From contig OX442314.1 of the NCBI GenBank assembly GCA_949358305.1, positions 56,057,369-56,121,368 of the forward strand: a DNA stretch of 64,000 bases, written 5' to 3'. The translations under genes and the position numbers were made by a program. Positions within the stretch are counted from its first letter, which is position 1. Each line of letters opens with the position of its first letter. Of this stretch, positions 47,734 to 55,795 are shown one piece after another. Under the pieces are notes generated by a model. It was not told the DNA's origin. It ran no database searches and was given only the letters and a program-made list of their open reading frames with translations. This DNA comes from Strigamia acuminata (Eukaryota > Arthropoda > Chilopoda > Geophilomorpha > Linotaeniidae).

Positions 47734-49524
47734 CATAGCATTCTTCGGGAGCTTTGGCTCTGAAGGCGCTTCTTTAGCGGCTGGAAAAATGACAACGTCC
47801 TTGGGACATGTGTGCTGTGTATCCGTTCTAGGTGTTGGCGCAGTAGTCGCAGTCATGGCGTGGACATCAGATTTTTGTGCTGCCGCTGATGCAGACTCCT
47901 TTGGCGGGTCCTTATTGGTTTCCTCGCTGTTGGGATCCTCTGGATCGAGCGCGCACGCCGACATGTCCTCGAGCAATGCTGTAAATACTTTGTTGAATCT
48001 TGAAAAACGACCAGACCTGGACGAAGTAGATTGTTGATTTAACTTCTCCTCCTCTGTTCTGGTGCGTGTGGCAGGACCCACTCCTGCGGGTAAAGGCATC
48101 TCCTGGTCCGAAACTCCGCACTGTTTGTACTCAAAAGTCCGCAACGAATCCAATTGAAGGCGATTATCGACATCGTTGCCCATTTTGACTGCGTCGTCGA
48201 TCGTCCTGATGCACCAAGAGCGCATTAATTGTACGACTTGAGTTTGCATCATGCCCTGAACTCGTTCCCACTGCAAGCCCTTGTCCTTGTATCCAGCAAT
48301 ATTTAAATAATGAATCATCTCGCTGAGGAACGACATAGTTGATTCCCCTGGCTTTTGTTTGCGCTGAGACAACTTAACATTAGCTAAAGCTGAATTGATG
48401 GAAAATACCTGCCTGAAAATTAATTCAAAGTCCTCCCAATTGTTAGGTTTTGGAGTTAGAGCCATCCACCAACGTTGCGCTCTATTTCGGAGCGCGAGAA
48501 CCACGTATACTTTCAAATATATTCCCTCCGGTGCTCCCATGGTAAACATGTGCGCATATAGCTTACCCAGGAACAGGTCCACTGTGTCGAAAGTAGCCTC
48601 ATCCGGATCAAAGTATGGAATTTTTTCAACTTTAAGTTTATACCTTCCAACCTGAGCGGCTTGACGCTGATCTTCCGACTCCAACGAGAGTTGAGATCTC
48701 GTGTGAGGCAGCTGTCTTGAGGCGCTGAGTGGTATGCCTTGACTACCTCCTTGAGCGGAATCCGGGTCAGGATTCGGTGGTGGGTCCCGTGGAACATTGG
48801 AAGTCGTGTCTCCCTGTTGTGAATGTTGTTGGCGTCGTCTCGGAGAATAAGAGCCAGTGCGTCGTGGTCCCGATGCACGTCCAGTATCTCCAAAAGAAAA
48901 GTCGGCTCCCCGAGCGCCCTCTCGACCACGACGTGTGGCCCCTGAACCTGCTTCTGGTGCTGGTGGTTCAGGCTGAGTTCGCTCGTTGTGCGAATGGATA
49001 AATTCCTCCACTCTGTCGTTCAGCTCGCGCCTAATTTGCCTCATCGACTCGAGCAACTCCTGGCGAAGTTCGTGCTGTAACTCCCTTCTATCCTCTCGTA
49101 ACACTCTCATCAATGCTTCCATCGTCAGTGCAGGTGGATTCCTTCGATGTTGTTGTGGTTCCGGTTGCATAAACGCAGGTTGGTAAGGAGGCGGCGGTCC
49201 TCGTTGAATGTCTTCTCGAACCGCTCGCATCCCGTCCACTATTTGTCTTCTCTCCATGAGTGAGTCCTGCAAATGGCGTCTATTTTCCTCCCATTGATCC
49301 CGTGCTGCAGCCGCTTCCCGTTCATGTTGGAGTTGATCCGCTTCCATTTGAGCGTATGTCCTCCAAGGATTGGAAAATGGTACATCAGTAGAGATTGGTT
49401 GTACTAGTAGATCCTGCTGTTGGTCCGGCTCATGTGTTGGTGAGTCTGGAAGTGGCAAAGTATGCGCTTGTTCGGCTTCTACGTCCGAAACACTGGATTG
49501 CGACAAAGCGTCGCGTGAAGCCAT
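47608..49524 (-). CDS. Gypsy Gag
   Basis: 638-aa ORF from the ATG at 49524. The N-terminal third is Gln/Glu/Arg-rich with coiled-coil character (REAAAARDQWEENRRHLQD, RQELLESMRQIRRELND). An Arg/Gly-rich linker follows. Residues about 305-430 form a capsid-like retrotransposon gag domain (DLFLGKLYAHMFTMG, RAQRWWMALTPKPNNWEDFE, SFLSEMIHYLNIAGY). The C-terminus has only a CPVCGKEW half-finger, not a full CCHC knuckle. It overlaps pol, and the frameshift heptamer lies 24 nt before the gag stop codon. Confidence 0.88.
   Translation of the reverse strand: MASRDALSQSSVSDVEAEQAHTLPLPDSPTHEPDQQQDLLVQPISTDVPFSNPWRTYAQMEADQLQHEREAAAARDQWEENRRHLQDSLMERRQIVDGMRAVREDIQRGPPPPYQPAFMQPEPQQHRRNPPALTMEALMRVLREDRRELQHELRQELLESMRQIRRELNDRVEEFIHSHNERTQPEPPAPEAGSGATRRGREGARGADFSFGDTGRASGPRRTGSYSPRRRQQHSQQGDTTSNVPRDPPPNPDPDSAQGGSQGIPLSASRQLPHTRSQLSLESEDQRQAAQVGRYKLKVEKIPYFDPDEATFDTVDLFLGKLYAHMFTMGAPEGIYLKVYVVLALRNRAQRWWMALTPKPNNWEDFELIFRQVFSINSALANVKLSQRKQKPGESTMSFLSEMIHYLNIAGYKDKGLQWERVQGMMQTQVVQLMRSWCIRTIDDAVKMGNDVDNRLQLDSLRTFEYKQCGVSDQEMPLPAGVGPATRTRTEEEKLNQQSTSSRSGRFSRFNKVFTALLEDMSACALDPEDPNSEETNKDPPKESASAAAQKSDVHAMTATTAPTPRTDTQHTCPKDVVIFPAAKEAPSEPKLPKNAMWRKTPTDKWFMSDRQSWRPVCPVCGKEWSRQSGNASGLLKA
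47632..47638 (-). promoter_or_regulatory. -1 ribosomal frameshift heptamer, gag-pol
   Basis: Minus-strand G GGA AAC, correctly phased with the gag codons (X XXY YYZ), 24 nt before the gag stop. Slipping back one base enters the pol frame exactly. Confidence 0.75.
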
Positions 49525-49644
49525 GTTGAAATAATAATATGTGTGCCGGCAAAAATAAGTAATTAATCAAATAAATATAACGACCTATACTTGCGTAGTC
49601 TTCACTGAAGAAAATGGTGGTTTGTGTTCTCTTAGAACACGTTT

Positions 49645-49674
49645 CGAGTTGAATCCTGTCTAGCTCGCCAAGAT
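49645..49674 (-). other. Gypsy primer-binding site region
   Basis: On the minus strand, after the 5' LTR and four bases, comes TGGCGAGCTAGACAGGATTC. The plus strand therefore reads like a tRNA T-arm and 3' end finishing in CGCCA. The isoacceptor was not determined. Confidence 0.6.
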
Positions 49675-50714
49675 TGTCACGTCGTAGTCGACTTTTTAAC
49701 AATGGTTTCGGAAATTTAAGAATTTCCAGGGATTGTAATAACCAGAAAATTTAGGTTCGCAGGCGCTGCAACTCTTAAAACTTTGCCGGGGGTGGTAGCT
49801 AGGTTAAGACAGCGTCTATTCGTGAAATCTGTATTTTATGGGTGCAGGATTCAATTCGGGCGCCGTACAAAATGGCGAACGTTGATACTCGAATTTTAAG
49901 ACCAAATATCGTTCTTTACTAGGGAAAATGTCGTCATATGCTAGGCGTACTTACGAAGAGTATGTTTCTTCTCCTGAACACGCGCAAACGTTGGGTGAAC
50001 GCGCAAACAGGTACCAAACCGCAGACAACGTCGTCGAACCGTTGATAATGAAATGAATACGCAATTGAGACGAGTATGAGTTCAAAATGTCTAGGCCGAG
50101 GAGGAAGTCACAGTCGTGGTATAAAATGTATTGACGAATTGAGACCGTCGAATACGCCTTTTTCCAGTAATTCGTACGCAAATAATGGGCAAATAATAAA
50201 TGTTGTAGTTAGTTAGACTAACATGAGAATTCGGGCTGCAATGTGACCGTATGCGTTGAGACGCAACATAATCGCACTTGGAAATCTTCCAGTTTAAGAC
50301 AGAAGATGTTGACTAGTCGAAGGCGAAAATTATTCTCCCTGTCAAAAATGTCTTGACAGAACAAGTCACCTCTGATCACATGTCAAAGGCCAAGTCAATT
50401 CCTAATGGGGACTGGGCAGAAAACAGGCGATCAGGGGTGAAATATGTAAATTTAGAGCGCGATTATATCAACTTATTGCAGAATTCTCATGAATTGTCTG
50501 GATGGGGTGATTAAAACCAGGCCAAATTAAAGATAAATATCAAAAATAAGGAAAATAATATAAAATAAAATAATAAATTTAGATTTGGGAAAAATAAAAT
50601 GATTTAGGGAAACCAGAACAATCTCCCAATATGATTGGGGAAAATTTAAAGGAAAGGCGCAAAATGCGCTTAAAATTTTGAAAATTATTACTGTCTAAAG
50701 TCAGGACCGTGACA
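49675..50714 (-). repeat. 5' LTR (1040 bp)
   Basis: Same length and near-identical sequence to 37600-38639, with the same retropepsin-like frame at 49951-50181. Followed by the CAGT duplication. Confidence 0.95.
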
Positions 50715-50718
50715 CAGT

Positions 50719-50829
50719 TCTCTCATCAATTGAGCCACCATAATGGACCAATAAAAATAAGGATAAATGTTTCAAAATTATTTTCCTTTCATCGGTAGTT
50801 TTGTTCTGTTGGAGTTCAAAGAGATACAT
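50719..50829 (-). pseudogene. Polinton small gene, 5' part (split by Gypsy insertion)
   Basis: Minus-strand ATG at 50829 opens a helical ORF that runs into the Gypsy target duplication. Removing the Gypsy element and one CAGT gives a continuous 282-nt ORF (93 aa) ending at 37429, so the insertion broke a previously intact gene. I recognise no domain. It lies downstream of the protease gene on the same strand, at the Polinton's left end. Confidence 0.65.
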
Positions 50830-51065
50830 TTTAATTCTTTTCTTTCTCAAATTGAAGTGAATATAATAATGTTGCTTTTTTTATATATAGAAAATTTTTG
50901 TTACGGTTTCATTTTTTGATTTGACACGGACTTTAACACATGCCCGTGCTTGTTTGCAGACTTTCCGCAAGGTTTTGTGTGAATCTTCGTTGATTTCAAA
51001 TTAGGATCGTTTTAACTTCTTAAATAATTTCATTTTTTTTGTTAAAAATGGAAATTGGGTTTACT
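50830..51065. other. Spacer between the split gene and the protease gene
   Basis: AT-rich, with TATATATAG near 50882. No ORF seen. Confidence 0.4.
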
Positions 51066-51485
51066 TTACAACAACTCGAGATTATTCATTCCTCGAATGA
51101 TTTTAATGATTGTATTCTGCCTGAGATTAAGATTGGCTGCTAAATAGAGCGCAAAGAGGCAAAACATCCCGCAAGAATCCTCTTTTGTCAACGAATACAC
51201 TTCTTTTGTAGCATAATCTAGGGTAACGTCTCTTCCGACGAAATCAATGATCTCTTTAGGTGGAACGTTTCCCAAATTATCAAAGTATATGCCTCTGTCA
51301 TTGCAAAGATACAAGCTCACCCAATGGGTACCACCACCCGTCGATGGGTCTAAATTGATGACGAAGCTTTCATTCTTGCTCCGGTGATTCGCGAGCGGTT
51401 TCAAGCAATCGATGGGCAACACGTTGTTGAAGTGAGCGATACGTAGTTTATTCTTCGCCCAGTTGTAAATTTCCACGTTATTCAT
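51066..51485 (-). CDS. Polinton adenain-like cysteine protease A
   Basis: 139 aa. The adenain/Ulp1 (C5/C48) catalytic order is visible: His in GGGTHWVSLYL, Asp/Asn region in IYFDNLGNVPP, and Cys in EDSCGMFCLF. In Polintons and adenoviruses such proteases mature the virion proteins at GG-type sites. The start ATG overlaps the stop of the integrase gene (AAAAAATGA), so the two genes are tightly coupled. A second, quite different protease is encoded at 57662-57991. Length is short but covers the core fold. Confidence 0.85.
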   Translation of the reverse strand: MNNVEIYNWAKNKLRIAHFNNVLPIDCLKPLANHRSKNESFVINLDPSTGGGTHWVSLYLCNDRGIYFDNLGNVPPKEIIDFVGRDVTLDYATKEVYSLTKEDSCGMFCLFALYLAANLNLRQNTIIKIIRGMNNLELL

Positions 51486-52435
51486 TTTTTAATGTCGATG
51501 AGATCATCCACCCATGAATTATGCTTCTGATCGTAGCCGACCCATTTCACTAGGTACTTCCATGATCCATCGCTGTTTTTCTTTTTTCTAATGACTTTCT
51601 CGATCAAGTAGGGATCATCTACCCTGGTTTCAGTTTTTTGGAGTTCTTCACGGTAAAAGGAACCTTCGATCGATTCTCCCAAACTGTCTTTCAATTTGAA
51701 AATTGGAGGTTCATACGTCGTGTCCACTTTATCAATTGTAAAGATTTCATTAGTCCAATTTTGCAAAAACCCTTTGTCAAATATGGATTTGGATTTGGAA
51801 ATACGCACTCGGTCGCCCACTTTGAATTTAGGCTTGGACGTTGCTGGTTCGGGAAGTAATTTTAGTCTGAGCGCCTTTTCATGTTTGGAAGCCACATCTT
51901 TGGGTTTCATGTTGGTCGTACGGTGAACCGAAGAGTTATAACGGGTCATCAATTGGGGTAAGATAGTAATCCAATTCCTCGAACCTTTCAAAGTAAAATG
52001 CCTGTACATGCGCTCTTTGAGCGTGCGATTGAACCGCTCGACCATGCTCGCTTTCAACGGCGAGTGTGTGGAAAAATGGTTGATGTTGAACTTTTTGACC
52101 AGTGCCTTGAAATGGGAATTGTAGAATTCTTTCCCCCAATCGGATGCCATGTTGACCGGCCCCTTATTCCCCGCTTTGACAAGCACCTTTTGAAATGCAG
52201 CGGTTACGTCTTTGCCAGTCTTTGATTTGATGGGAACCACATACGCATATTTAGAGAACGCATCTATAACCGTTAATAAGTATTTATAACCTTTGTTTAC
52301 ACGGGAAAAAGGTATCAATTCGACTAAATCGATCTGCCATAAGTCGTTGATTGCAAAAGATACGACCGGACGTCTGACGTATTGCCTACGTGCCGGCTTA
52401 TGTAATTCAGATACCAGTTGCTCTATATCGGGCAT
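51482..52435 (-). CDS. Polinton integrase with chromodomain
   Basis: I choose the ATG at 52435 (MPDIEQLVSELHKPARR) as the start, as in other Polinton integrases, although the frame is open further through a 17-A run into the upstream gene. The rve-type core has D in LWQIDLVELIPF, D in NMASDWGKEFYN and E in PLKASMVERFNRTLKERM. A small beta-barrel (FKVGDRVRISKSKSIF) follows. A C-terminal chromodomain (LIEKVIRKKKNSDG, YLVKWVGYDQKHNSW) probably steers insertion to marked chromatin. 317 aa. All three acidic residues are present, so integration function may persist. Confidence 0.9.
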   Translation of the reverse strand: MPDIEQLVSELHKPARRQYVRRPVVSFAINDLWQIDLVELIPFSRVNKGYKYLLTVIDAFSKYAYVVPIKSKTGKDVTAAFQKVLVKAGNKGPVNMASDWGKEFYNSHFKALVKKFNINHFSTHSPLKASMVERFNRTLKERMYRHFTLKGSRNWITILPQLMTRYNSSVHRTTNMKPKDVASKHEKALRLKLLPEPATSKPKFKVGDRVRISKSKSIFDKGFLQNWTNEIFTIDKVDTTYEPPIFKLKDSLGESIEGSFYREELQKTETRVDDPYLIEKVIRKKKNSDGSWKYLVKWVGYDQKHNSWVDDLIDIKK

Positions 52436-52923
52436 TTTTTTTTTTTTTTTTAGTCCCATTTTTAGTTTAAGTTTGGTATTGAACGTTGCTTTGATTGCTT
52501 TGGCGGCTAATTTTGTGCTTAAACTGACTGTTGGATCGGAGATGATTAAAACGCACGCTTCGACCAACTTTCTGTCTGCTTCGTGTCTGGCTTCTAAATT
52601 CTCATTTATGTAAGCAATGTCGTGCAGTTTGCACGCTTCATCCAATGGGTTTATGCCTTTATCACCTCTTGTTAGACGTTTATCTAATTTTGTGCCCGGG
52701 CCGCAATAGTTGTACCCGGGGATATGCATTTCTACCGGTAATTTATTGATTAGTTTATTCAAAAGTCCTTTTCCGGTTGCTGGAGATTTTTTTTTTTTAT
52801 GAACTGATATTTCAAGGTCCCGCATGCCAAGCATTTGCCTCTTTTGTAGGCTCTGTTGTTCTTAGTGACACCCATTTCCAACGTGCCGGTAGGAGTAGAC
52901 TTTTTACATTTAACGCAAAACAT
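52436..52923 (-). pseudogene. Zinc-ribbon plus phospholipase A2-like Polinton protein, frameshifted
   Basis: The ATG at 52923 opens a small zinc ribbon (MFCVKCKKSTPTGTLEMG, CLACGTLKYQF: two C-x2-C pairs), which runs to a 12-A tract at 52798-52787. The remainder, in another frame, encodes a parvovirus-VP1/PLA2-like domain: MHIPGYNYCGPGTKLDKRL, then NPLDEACKLHDIAYINENL with the Ca-binding-type YxGxG and the catalytic HD pair. In related Polintons the two parts form one protein, so one A appears lost from the homopolymer (mutation or sequencing error). Downstream it runs through a 17-A tract into the integrase. PLA2 domains of parvoviruses breach endosomal membranes; a similar role here is inference. 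Confidence 0.75.
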
Positions 52924-52958
52924 GTTTGTCTTCTTTTTTTATTACGGGAATATAAAAA

Positions 52959-53636
52959 ATGAATGTCATAAATTTTGACACGGGGCGTTTGGACAAATGT
53001 GAAAAGTCAATTTTGCCGAAAAACATAAGATGCATCATGTGTGGCCCGGCTGAATGTGGGAAAACGAATCTGTTGCTAAACTTCCTGCACTGGTTACGGT
53101 TTGACAAGCTGATGGTGTTTTCTAAAACTTTATTTCAACCAAAATACGAGCGGTTAAGAGAGTTGTTCGAGGATCTAGAATCGGAATTGGGCGAACAGGT
53201 AGCTCATTTCTTCCCGAGCAACGAAGATGTGCCGTCTCCCGAACAACTTTTTGATAAATCCGTGAACAAGTCTATTTTTGTGTTTGACGATGTGATGACC
53301 GACAAGCAACATAATATTGAGAAATATTTTGCCCAGGGCCGTCATAGTAACGTAGACTCTTTTTACTTGTGTCAGACTTATAGCCGAATCCCAAAACAGG
53401 TGATAAGAGACAATGCCAATTTAATAATCATGTTCAGACAAGACGAAAGAAACATGAAACACGTTTTTGACAACCATGTTGGAACGGACATGACGTACGT
53501 TCGATTCAGAGACATGTGTAAGTCGTGTTGGGATGATGATACGTTTGGCTTTCTCACCATTGACAAGACCAAGTCTATGTCGAGCGGGAGATATAAAAAT
53601 AAATTTTCCCCATTTTTAAAAAATGAACATGAATAA
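52959..53636 (+). CDS. Polinton genome-packaging ATPase (A32/FtsK-HerA type)
   Basis: 225 aa. Walker A in CGPAECGKTNLL, Walker B in SIFVFDDVMTD, and a later sensor-like region LCQTYSRIPKQVIRDNANL with RQDERN. The family pumps DNA into icosahedral capsids of Polinton-like and giant viruses. The start ATG is preceded by TATAAAAA, and only 35 bp separate it from the divergent zinc-ribbon gene. Its stop overlaps the next gene's start (AAAAAATGAACATGAATAA), indicating compact viral-style organisation. No damage is seen. Confidence 0.92.
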   Translation: MNVINFDTGRLDKCEKSILPKNIRCIMCGPAECGKTNLLLNFLHWLRFDKLMVFSKTLFQPKYERLRELFEDLESELGEQVAHFFPSNEDVPSPEQLFDKSVNKSIFVFDDVMTDKQHNIEKYFAQGRHSNVDSFYLCQTYSRIPKQVIRDNANLIIMFRQDERNMKHVFDNHVGTDMTYVRFRDMCKSCWDDDTFGFLTIDKTKSMSSGRYKNKFSPFLKNEHE

Positions 53637-54846
53637 ACAGCAGCGTGGAAATTATGAGAAATTAAAACAGAGCTTGAAAAAAAAGTTTCTGCAAGATAAG
53701 TTAAACAGAGGATCCGAAGATGAAGCGCTCGGTGCATTCTTCAAACCTGTAACTGCCGCATTGCATAGCCTGCCGCAGCAGCAGCAGCAACTATCTCCAC
53801 CCCTTGCTCTTCCACCTACGACTTTCAAATCCTCACCTTCCACTCCCATTAAAAGAGAGTTGTCATCTTTCACACCCATTACAAGTAAGTCCCATAATTT
53901 AAAGTACGAAATGGATCTAGAATCACCGCTCTTACCTTGGGAAAGTTCATCCTTAAAAAGGCAGTTCAGTCGCCAAAGCTTGTCCTCGAGTAAAATTGAA
54001 ACTCCTCGACTTAAGTTTGGCCGGGATGATGGGAATGAAGAGGAAAATGTTTCATTTCAAAGAGAGGGAGAGACGAGCCTCGTAGAAGATGATGTTGATG
54101 ATGATGATTGGCAATTTGCTCATGTGCTTCCAAATATAAAATATCAACGAGAGATAAGAAGAAGTCTCGAATTAAAAATGACGGACAAAGAATCGCAAAA
54201 CGCAGTACAGCAAGAGTTCTTGAAATATTACGCCGAAAATGCGGCTCATTTAGATACGGTGTTTGGAATTAGATATGACCCGTATGATTCAAAATTTAAA
54301 ATAGGAGTCGAAGAAGTTAAATTCTTTCCAACTCATATACTTGTGAAAAACGTAAAGTATTCACAAACTCCAACATTAATGCATCTCCTCATGCAAAAAC
54401 TTCCACCGATTGAAGGAACTATGACAGACCAAAATTTTGTGGATTACGGCAGGATTCTCATTTCTAGTCAAGGGTTATTTAAAAAGAACAATTCGGCAAC
54501 TAATATGCCAAAGTCTAGTAAAGGAGAAAAGTATATGACAGTGGTTAAACGAATTTGGGAACTGTATAAAAATCGTCCAAAGACAACACCCCAAGCTGGC
54601 AAGAACACACCCCAAGCTGGCAAAGGCGTTAAGAAAACGTTTCGGCCGCACAACTCCGTAGACTACAAGTATTACAATAACCCGGACGAATTAATAGACA
54701 GGCTGCGATTGTTGCATGCATCACGGGATGCTGGAAACCAGTCTCACGACAATGAAATTGTAGAAATACTTATGGAACTAAAAGAGGAAAGAATCCTCGA
54801 TAAAACCAAGTTTGAAAACATGCGCAAGAAAATTCTCGCGAATTAA
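53623..54846 (+). CDS. Conserved Polinton protein (DUF8207-like), unknown function
   Basis: 407 aa, starting within the end of the ATPase gene. The N-terminal ~140 residues are low-complexity (polyglutamine, Ser/Pro-rich, acidic DDVDDDD). The C-terminal part has the conserved pattern seen in many animal Polintons: YAENAAHLDTVFGIRYDPYD, KFKIGVEEVKFFPTHILVKN, TPTLMHLLMQKLPPI, then SVDYKYYNNPDELIDRLRLL and GNQSHDNEIVEILMELKE. Position between ATPase and minor capsid is conserved, which suggests a virion role. A short duplicated TTPQAGK segment occurs at about residues 318-330. Confidence 0.8.
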   Translation: MNMNKQQRGNYEKLKQSLKKKFLQDKLNRGSEDEALGAFFKPVTAALHSLPQQQQQLSPPLALPPTTFKSSPSTPIKRELSSFTPITSKSHNLKYEMDLESPLLPWESSSLKRQFSRQSLSSSKIETPRLKFGRDDGNEEENVSFQREGETSLVEDDVDDDDWQFAHVLPNIKYQREIRRSLELKMTDKESQNAVQQEFLKYYAENAAHLDTVFGIRYDPYDSKFKIGVEEVKFFPTHILVKNVKYSQTPTLMHLLMQKLPPIEGTMTDQNFVDYGRILISSQGLFKKNNSATNMPKSSKGEKYMTVVKRIWELYKNRPKTTPQAGKNTPQAGKGVKKTFRPHNSVDYKYYNNPDELIDRLRLLHASRDAGNQSHDNEIVEILMELKEERILDKTKFENMRKKILAN

Positions 54847-54856
54847 AAAAAACAAC

Positions 54857-55588
54857 ATGTCTATTGTATTGAGTAGCACAAAGACTGATTTTCTCACCAC
54901 ATTCTCGTCGCCTTTATTACTGGGCGAGGATGAATTTGAATTGGGATTAGTGAGTCTGGAGACTTTTAATTCAATGCCAAATATCACCGAGGAAAACAAC
55001 GTATTCGTGTATTCGATCGATAAAACAAAAACATCGCTCATCATTACTTTCCCACCTGGTAGTTACGAACTCGTCGACATTATCGCTCGATTACATACCG
55101 AGATGAAAGCGAGAGGACATTGGGACCAAAACAGTGATCTACCGTTCATCGACATAAAAGAGAATATTAACACTTTATCCACAACGTTGACGATAAGTCA
55201 AATGGAATATGCCGTAGATTTCACGCACGAGAATAACATGGCTCATTTATTTGGATTTGAAAAACGTGAATATACGGCTGGAACCAGCGAGTCGGTCAAT
55301 CCCGTTAACATTTTCCACATAAACACCATACTAGTGCACTGCGATTTAATTACCGATTCGTACTTGAACGGCGAAGCATCTCCGATTATTTATGCGTTTT
55401 TTCCGAACGTTCCGGCCGGTTTCAAAATAGTCGAAATGCCGAATAACATACTATACTTGCCGGTAAAAAATCAATCCAAAATTCACGAAGTCAGGATATG
55501 GTTGACCGATCAAGATAGTAAACCCATCGATCTCAGAGGGGAAGTTTTTACCGCGCGGTTCCATTTGAGAAGAAAAACGTCAGTTTAA
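54857..55588 (+). CDS. Polinton minor capsid (penton-like, single jelly roll)
   Basis: I start at the ATG at 54857 (MSIVLSSTKTDF), preceded by an A-run; a more upstream in-frame codon is inside the previous gene. 243 aa. Conserved blocks: LGEDEFELGLVSLETFNSMP, TFPPGSYELVDIIARLHTE, MAHLFGFEKREY, VNPVNIFHINTILVHCDLIT, FFPNVPAGFKIVEMPNNILY and DLRGEVFTARFHLRRK. This matches the penton-type protein found between the conserved protein and the major capsid gene in other Polintons, and it would occupy the five-fold vertices. No damage is seen. Confidence 0.85.
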   Translation: MSIVLSSTKTDFLTTFSSPLLLGEDEFELGLVSLETFNSMPNITEENNVFVYSIDKTKTSLIITFPPGSYELVDIIARLHTEMKARGHWDQNSDLPFIDIKENINTLSTTLTISQMEYAVDFTHENNMAHLFGFEKREYTAGTSESVNPVNIFHINTILVHCDLITDSYLNGEASPIIYAFFPNVPAGFKIVEMPNNILYLPVKNQSKIHEVRIWLTDQDSKPIDLRGEVFTARFHLRRKTSV

Positions 55589-55597
55589 AAAAATAAG

Positions 55598-55753
55598 ATG
55601 CCGATTATATTTAAGAAAAAAAATATTACGACGCATTATGCCGTCACGAAAGAGAACCCTACAATAGAACAGGCTATGAGAGGCGGTGGCAATGTGGAAA
55701 TGAAAGTAGCTTCGCTTCGTCCTGATAACCGAGATTACATAAACTCTTTTTAA
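55598..55753 (+). CDS. Small Polinton ORF, 51 aa
   Basis: ATG-to-TAA ORF (MPIIFKKKNITTHYAVTKEN, with a GGG-containing middle and SLRPDNRDYINSF end) lying between minor and major capsid genes, with the same A-run leader (AAAAAAATAAG) as its neighbours. Basic and lacking a membrane segment. No family recognised. The leader and spacing are the main reasons to call it. Confidence 0.6.
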   Translation: MPIIFKKKNITTHYAVTKENPTIEQAMRGGGNVEMKVASLRPDNRDYINSF

Positions 55754-55795
55754 AAAAAATATATATATATATTACGTAATTAAAAAATAGCAACT

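Larger units (their letters stand above)
37600..50714 (-). mobile_element. 13.1-kb Gypsy-type LTR retrotransposon with an extra large ORF, nested in the Polinton
   Basis: LTRs of 1040 bp at both ends (TGTCACG...CGTGACA), with a 4-bp duplication CAGT at 37596-37599 and 50715-50718. Order on the minus strand: 5' LTR, primer site, gag, pol (via -1 frameshift), accessory ORF, purine tract, 3' LTR. Protease-RT-RNase H-integrase order gives the Gypsy assignment. I noticed only one LTR difference (C37842 against T49917), so the insertion is young. Confidence 0.95.

Noticed and set aside
51482-52834. A genuine single PLA2-integrase fusion protein
   Set aside because: The join is made only by a 17-A homopolymer, the integrase has its own ATG with typical N-terminal sequence, and the PLA2 part belongs with the zinc ribbon upstream.
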